From the NCBI GenBank assembly GCA_903838125.1, contig CAILXF010000023.1, forward strand, positions 1-38,839: DNA of 38,839 bases, given 5' to 3'. This DNA comes from an uncultured Pseudomonadota bacterium. Lineage in GTDB: Bacteria; Pseudomonadota; Gammaproteobacteria; Burkholderiales; Methylophilaceae. The position numbers were made by a program, and so were the translations under genes. Below the pieces are notes generated by a model that was not told the DNA's origin, ran no database searches, and worked only from the letters and a program-made list of their open reading frames with translations. This document shows positions 34,955-38,839 of this stretch, in pieces; within the stretch, counting starts at the first letter, position 1, and every line of letters begins with the position of its first letter.

Positions 34955-35261
34955 GATTAAATTCCTCTTTGAGTTGTGAAAAAAATTCAGCAGGTAAGTT
35001 ATCAAATTTAGATTTTGCATACACAATCAATAATCCAATTTTACCCAGTTCAAGTTGATTAAAATAAATCACTCTCACACCACCACGCTTACCCATACCT
35101 TGACGTGACCAGCGCACCTTACGGCAACCACCGCTATTTGGTATGACATCTCCTGCTAATGGATTAATTGCAATCCAATTGATAAACGCAATACGTTAAT
35201 CGTCTGCCCATATCGGCTTTGCATATTTAATAAACACACTGGTTTCGATTACGGTCAACAT
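34947..35261 (-). pseudogene. higB: HigB/RelE-type toxin, interrupted by a stop codon
   Basis: The frame from the ATG at 35261 to the stop at 34947 is 105 codons and reads as a RelE/HigB mRNA interferase. The first part is MLTVIETSVFIKYAKPIWADD, then TAA (35198-35196) at codon 22, then RIAFINWIAINPLAGDVIP, NSGGCRKVRWSRQGMGKRGG and VRVIYFNQ. Homologues have a charged residue, usually Glu, at codon 22, so one G-to-T change would explain the TAA. The rest of the frame is undamaged, suggesting a recent mutation, or a sequencing error. No good internal restart is visible before the conserved core. Confidence 0.8.
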
Positions 35262-35263
35262 AC

Positions 35264-35294
35264 GCTTACTATACTCTTTAGAAGTATAGTAAGC
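35264..35294. promoter_or_regulatory. Operator palindrome of the HigBA-like module
   Basis: GCTTACTATACT, a 7-bp spacer and AGTATAGTAAGC form a perfect inverted repeat with 12-bp arms, 2 bp upstream of the toxin start. The arms contain TATACT, a possible -10 element, so antitoxin binding would block transcription. Confidence 0.65.
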
Positions 35295-35600
35295 AATGAG
35301 TATTTAGCTGTTCTAGGAGTGCTCTGAATTATTCTTTTTTACTTAATTGGCAGAATTAACAAGAAGCCCAGCATCATGGCAACTTTCGCGTTTGCATCTA
35401 CTACAAGCTGAAGCTAATGTTAAAAAGTGCCCAGTTTCATATTGTATGCTTATGAGTAAACAGCTATAACCTTTAAGGGGTGAGCCTTTTAACTTTTTCG
35501 GTGCGTCCGAAATGATGAAGTTGGGCGCTAGTAAGAGTCTCTGCTAATTTTTTTAAGTTTTAATTTGACGAGGGTCTGAAAGATCATAATCATTTGAAGT
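35295..35600. other. Gap between HigBA-like module and L,D-transpeptidase
   Basis: No gene is supported. The stretch holds repeat copy B and a hairpin around it (AACTT-TTTCGG, loop TGCGT, CCGAAA-TGATG-AAGTT, 35491-35522). The remainder is AT-rich without recognisable motifs. Confidence 0.4.
35500..35536. repeat. 37-bp diverged repeat, copy B
   Basis: Partner of the copy at 34571-34607. On the minus strand it encodes SAQLHHFGRT, differing from copy A mainly by third-codon-position and Phe/Leu changes. This suggests a former coding sequence or a mobile repeat family. It contains GTTGGGC (35520-35526), which fits the integron GTTRRRY pattern, but copy A does not. Confidence 0.55.
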
Positions 35601-36830
35601 CTAAGTGGTGCTTTCGTAAATTATTTTCCAGTCATTATTTTCTAATATCCAATACTGACGTTTTTGCATTTTATTGCTCAAGTTAGGACTGTTATAGTCT
35701 TGCATAAAATCCACTACGACTAAATTTTTATCAGTGTCTGGGTAACTAAACATACTAATCCCTGACACGGATATCGCTACTTTAGATTTTCCCGCCTGTA
35801 CACCAGTCTTATGCTCAGCCCATTGATTATAGTTAATCCCGTTACTTGAGAATTCATGCGAGTAGTGAGATAAGTATTTGTCAGTTTCCTGCGAATTCCA
35901 GTCTAATAGCCAGCTATCTAAGGCCTGTTTTAGAGTGAATCTGTTTGTGGACACATTGGAATTTTCTAGCCACTTAAGATGACTAACAATGACCATTGGC
36001 GTTTTCCCATTTTGTAATATGGGATCAAGTGCCTTTAAGTCTGGATTTGTGAGCACTACACAGCCATCACTCGCGCGAGGTGGGCGACTATAGGTATTAC
36101 TAGGCGTGCCATGAAGCCAAATGCCAGAACCTTTTTTGTTGTGCTGCCTATCCCATTCATTTGGGTAGTTAAGAGGGTAAGCAGCATCACCGTATATATC
36201 AGCTAAAGGTTGAGATAACTTTTTCCCCACAAAGTAAACGCCTATTGGGGTACGTTTATCACCATCAGTTTGCTTGCCCGTCCCATTTTTCCCTACGGTA
36301 ATATAATAGTCGGCTACGTAACTCAAGCGATCATGTTCATTTTTATACAAATAAAGTCTAGATTTGTCGGTATCAACAACCATTACATGGCTTTGCTCTG
36401 GGTTTGGCGCCAGTAATAAGTTTGGCAGATTATCTAAATTTTGCTTAGATAAATAGCGATCTAGTCTCACGCGGGCTTCGTCTTGCAAATCTTTAACGGC
36501 AGCAGAATTATTGTTGCTAGCCCCACCAAACTCTTGGAGTGATTGCGCCTGTGACATTAACAAATCTCCACGCACTAAGTTGGCCAAATTAAAATTGGGC
36601 GTCTTGAGCAGAAGTTGGTCGATGGTTTGAAGTGCCTGCTGGTTTTTGCCTTGGGTTATCTCAAGCAAACTTTTGGCTAATAAATTTTCAGTAATATCGT
36701 CTACGCTACTTAGAGCTGGTTTGGCCAAAAGAAGGCCTAAGCTAATGCGATTGATTGCCGTGGCATTCCATGGCAATAATGTAATCGCCGCTAGTAGGGA
36801 ATAGGTTAATACTTTTTTGGCGTAAAGCAT
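35601..36830 (-). CDS. Secreted L,D-transpeptidase (YkuD) with NTF2-like C-terminal domain
   Basis: A 409-residue periplasmic enzyme of peptidoglycan modification. It has an N-terminal signal peptide (cleavage near residue 25) and a helical TPR-like region (about 45-130). The YkuD catalytic domain (about 148-265) has WLHGTPSNTYSRP and the catalytic SDGCVVL. The last 120 residues form an NTF2/SnoaL-like domain (ALDSWLLDWNSQETDKYLSH to the WKIIYE end), as in the Cds6 family. Such enzymes make 3-3 cross-links or attach and trim peptides at the cell wall. It lies 91 bp downstream of the TPR protein on the same strand, which ends in a similar domain. Confidence 0.88.
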   Translation of the reverse strand: MLYAKKVLTYSLLAAITLLPWNATAINRISLGLLLAKPALSSVDDITENLLAKSLLEITQGKNQQALQTIDQLLLKTPNFNLANLVRGDLLMSQAQSLQEFGGASNNNSAAVKDLQDEARVRLDRYLSKQNLDNLPNLLLAPNPEQSHVMVVDTDKSRLYLYKNEHDRLSYVADYYITVGKNGTGKQTDGDKRTPIGVYFVGKKLSQPLADIYGDAAYPLNYPNEWDRQHNKKGSGIWLHGTPSNTYSRPPRASDGCVVLTNPDLKALDPILQNGKTPMVIVSHLKWLENSNVSTNRFTLKQALDSWLLDWNSQETDKYLSHYSHEFSSNGINYNQWAEHKTGVQAGKSKVAISVSGISMFSYPDTDKNLVVVDFMQDYNSPNLSNKMQKRQYWILENNDWKIIYESTT

Positions 36831-36921
36831 TTAGTTAGTTTCTCAGATCAGAAAGCACTAAGTTGCACATAGAAGCTTTAAAGAGGGTGGCTGGCTTTGA
36901 AGGTGACATCATAAATAAGTG

Positions 36922-37938
36922 CTAATGGCCGACAATTTCTTGTTCAATAAACCAGTTATCGCCAGACTTTTTCATTATCAAAGTTTTTGACGTGTAAATA
37001 GGCTTGCTACCAGCACGATATGATTGTTTAAAATGTACTTTTGCATTATTGCTATCAATTGATTTGATTGTGATATTGCTGAGTTCCACGCTTATCTTTT
37101 CTGGTCTATTGATACGCTCTCGTCGCTGCACTTCCCATGTTTTTAGGCTCTCACCTTTAGGTGGTTTGAAATTGCTACCATAGCTAGCAAAATATTTATC
37201 AAGATTTTTGGCTGACCAGGCTTGTGACCAATTATTTACACTCTCTAATATTTTATCATCCGATTTTTTAGGCGTATCAGGGATAACTTTATCTGACAGT
37301 GCTTCAGGTTTTTTAAACTCAGAGGCTTTAATTTGGGAAGTGCGAGGTAAGTTAGCAACTTTAGGTGGCTCATTGGTTGTAATTGTTGGTTTATTTCCAG
37401 GGCCAAATAGATCCTTAATTAAAACTAGTTTAGTTTGTGTGCGTGAATTTTTTGAATCTAGCTGCAATGCTTTGTCGTAAGCTACTGAAGCCATCTGTGC
37501 ATAAATATCCCCTAAATTCTCATGGGCTGTGGCGTAGCTAGGGTTGGTTCTTATTGATGTTTCTAGCGCTTTTTTAGCTTTATCAAATTGGCCTTGCTCT
37601 GCGTAAAGAACAGCGAGATTATTAAAAGGTTCTGGAAGGGCGGGGAATTTTTCAGTAAGTTCAGAAAAGGTTTTAATAGCCTCATCACGTTGACCTCGTT
37701 CTGCTAGAAGCACCCCTTTCGTAAACAAGGCTTGAGCGTTTTTTTGGTCGGATGTGGTGTAAGTGTTTAATTTATCTATGGTTACAATAGAATGGCTCTC
37801 ACTTGCCCTTTGCGAAATGCCTTTAAGTTCATCGGCATAAGTTGGAGTTGAGAATACATTGGCCGCTAAAACGATAGCACTTAAAATCAAGGCTAGTTTT
37901 TCCACAATGGTGGTGGGAGTTACAATAAAATTATTCAT
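36922..37938 (-). CDS. Secreted TPR protein with NTF2-like C-terminal domain
   Basis: A 338-residue protein with a signal peptide (cleavage near residue 35, after FSTPTYA) and three TPR units at about residues 65-170 (ALFTKGVLLAERGQRDEAIK, EPFNNLAVLYAEQGQFDKAK, TAHENLGDIYAQMASVAYDK). A Pro/Lys-rich linker (about 180-225) leads to an NTF2-like domain (VNNWSQAWSAKNLDKYFASY to NWFIEQEIVGH). The final domain resembles that of the downstream L,D-transpeptidase, so the two may share a partner or assemble together in the envelope. Confidence 0.82.
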   Translation of the reverse strand: MNNFIVTPTTIVEKLALILSAIVLAANVFSTPTYADELKGISQRASESHSIVTIDKLNTYTTSDQKNAQALFTKGVLLAERGQRDEAIKTFSELTEKFPALPEPFNNLAVLYAEQGQFDKAKKALETSIRTNPSYATAHENLGDIYAQMASVAYDKALQLDSKNSRTQTKLVLIKDLFGPGNKPTITTNEPPKVANLPRTSQIKASEFKKPEALSDKVIPDTPKKSDDKILESVNNWSQAWSAKNLDKYFASYGSNFKPPKGESLKTWEVQRRERINRPEKISVELSNITIKSIDSNNAKVHFKQSYRAGSKPIYTSKTLIMKKSGDNWFIEQEIVGH

Positions 37939-38392
37939 GGTTTTATATATAAATTCTGCGTCAACTCTCCAATTCTACCAACAGCCTAGGTAACAACCAA
38001 CACATCATTTAGATTTCACCTTAATATTTTCTGTTGACACTCAAATTCAAGCCAATTCACTTTTTGAGTTTCTGGAAGTTTGCTTTGGTGAGATTTTAAG
38101 ATGTCGCTATTTTCTGCTGATATTACAAGCTCTCGTCCCAACTCTCTAAAACTTCACTGTGCGTTGAGCTTGGATGTGCAAGGTGCGAATTTGCGTTCAC
38201 CATTCTCAAATTTTTAATACAAGTGATAACTGATTTAGGATCAACTTCTAAATCAATTACGTTTGATCCTTGATAGTATTAGGTGATATATAAAATAAGT
38301 GAAATATGTGATAAGATGGTATTTCAGCATTATTCTAATAATGCTCGTGTTGTTATCCTTAAGAGTTAAAAGCTATTACTTAAGGGATTGCC
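37939..38392. other. AT-rich non-coding stretch with inverted repeats
   Basis: No gene is supported in the 454 bp between the TPR protein and the ESPR fragment. It holds AGGATCAA (38237-38244) and its reverse complement (38263-38270), a 20-bp hairpin at 38326-38345 and a CCTTAAG/CTTAAGG pair (38357-38363 and 38379-38385). The latter two immediately precede the ESPR-like start and may belong to its former promoter region. Confidence 0.4.
38326..38345. repeat. Short perfect inverted repeat
   Basis: AGCATTATT-CT-AATAATGCT has 9-bp arms and a 2-base centre. It lies 48 bp upstream of the broken ESPR gene. It may be an operator or a terminator stem; no T-run follows. Confidence 0.45.
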
Positions 38393-38563
38393 ATGAGAAA
38401 TCGCGCATCGCTTAACCGAATCTACCGCCTAGTTTGGAGTAAGGGCACTTGAGCTTAGGTAGTATTTGCAGAGAGTAGTCGTGGTTTTGGTAAAGGTGGT
38501 AACCGAAAAACGGTTGTCATGATTGTCATGCCGTTTGGGATCGCCCAAGCCGAACCGATTTGA
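38393..38563 (+). pseudogene. ESPR signal peptide of a type V secreted protein, broken
   Basis: From the ATG at 38393 the frame reads MRNRASLNRIYRLVWSKGT, then TGA (38450) and, two codons later, TAG (38456). It then continues in the same frame as VVFAESSRGFGKGGNRKTV and VMIVMPFGIAQAEPI before a final TGA at 38561. This is the extended signal-peptide region (ESPR) used by large autotransporters and FhaB/hemagglutinin-like exoproteins, whose normal form continues from LVWSK into xxxAWVVVAE. The TAG probably replaced the Trp codon. A ribosome-binding AAGGG lies 6 bases upstream. No passenger domain follows, so it is the decayed start of a lost gene. Confidence 0.75.
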
Positions 38564-38839
38564 TTGTTATTTTGAGAAATTACTCGAACTGCAAGTACTT
38601 TTGTTTTTTTAATCTTAGTTCTATTGATATGGCTCAATGTGATGAATTTCATTCGGAATATAGTATTTATTATAAAATATGTAATCAAAATTAAAATTTA
38701 ATAATTACTAAGTGCAAATTATATAAGCAATTTTTCGAAGCGTTATAAATGTAAAACTGAAATTAGTAAAAAGAATATAGGAGTTCAAAGCTAAACAATT
38801 AAGGTTGTTGATGTTTGTATAAAGCCAATTAATAGAATA
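38564..38839. other. Very AT-rich window end
   Basis: No coding sequence or RNA is supported. A minus-strand frame here is simply the antisense of the ESPR fragment plus AT-rich DNA. It could be the decayed remainder of the exoprotein gene or an intergenic region. Confidence 0.35.

Noticed and set aside
38101-38217. A 38-codon plus-strand frame starting MSLFSADITSS
   Set aside because: Short, no ribosome-binding site and no known similarity.
38455-38688. Minus-strand 77-codon frame at the right end
   Set aside because: Its conserved-looking part is the exact antisense of the ESPR fragment; the rest is AT-rich and has no domain.
1-38839. CRISPR array, complete insertion sequence or prophage
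   Set aside because: No regularly spaced repeats, transposase, integrase or phage structural gene was seen on either strand.

Overview
The window looks like a chromosome segment of a moderately AT-rich betaproteobacterium, most likely Methylophilaceae (Methylotenera-like). That placement is an inference from gene content: a methylcitrate locus joined to an incomplete citric-acid-cycle gene set, GntR control, and Methylophilaceae-like protein sequences. No ribosomal RNA or methanol/methylamine oxidation gene is present to confirm it. Region 1 (1-18.9 kb) is a large central-carbon locus built around a divergent GntR-type regulator. The minus-strand arm reads, from its promoter, CitE-like lyase, MaoC-type beta-methylmalyl-CoA dehydratase, second CitE-like lyase, prpB, prpC and prpD (cut by the window edge). 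The plus-strand arm reads gntR, malic enzyme, sdhCDAB, sdhE, third CitE-like lyase, AMP-forming acyl-CoA synthetase, class I fumarase, a small secreted EF-hand protein and acnB. Together these would run propionyl-CoA plus oxaloacetate through methylcitrate to pyruvate and succinate, then succinate to fumarate, malate and pyruvate. The CitE/MaoC/ligase set suggests that a CoA-activated C4-C5 hydroxy-acid or mesaconate-type compound is split to supply propionyl-CoA or acetyl-CoA and glyoxylate or pyruvate. Region 2 (18.9-23.3 kb) holds two membrane proteins (one DUF2914), an aldehyde dehydrogenase with its usual DUF779 partner and a strong hairpin between them, a CDGSH iron-sulfur protein, and a divergent type II tRNA-Ser(GGA)-like gene with a good -10 box. 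Region 3 (23.3-25.1 kb) is a HipBA-type toxin-antitoxin pair next to that tRNA, with a near-perfect operator palindrome. Region 4 (25.1-32.5 kb) is one tightly packed minus-strand operon of eight genes for membrane-lipid modification: two CFA-like methyltransferases, DUF2878, DUF1295, Blc-like lipocalin, delta-9-type desaturase, COG2907 FAD protein and DUF1365. The same families occur in singlet-oxygen (RpoE-ChrR) regulons and furan/cyclopropane fatty-acid clusters of other proteobacteria. Here the sigma/anti-sigma genes are absent, but an ECF-like promoter lies upstream of the first gene. Region 5 (32.5-38.8 kb) is accessory: a umuDC pair with a long UmuD and a palindrome at its start codon; a HigBA-like module whose toxin carries an in-frame stop, flanked by two diverged 37-bp repeats; two secreted cell-envelope proteins (an L,D-transpeptidase and a TPR protein) that share an NTF2-like C-terminal domain; and a gene-poor AT-rich end containing a broken ESPR signal peptide from a large secreted (type V) protein.
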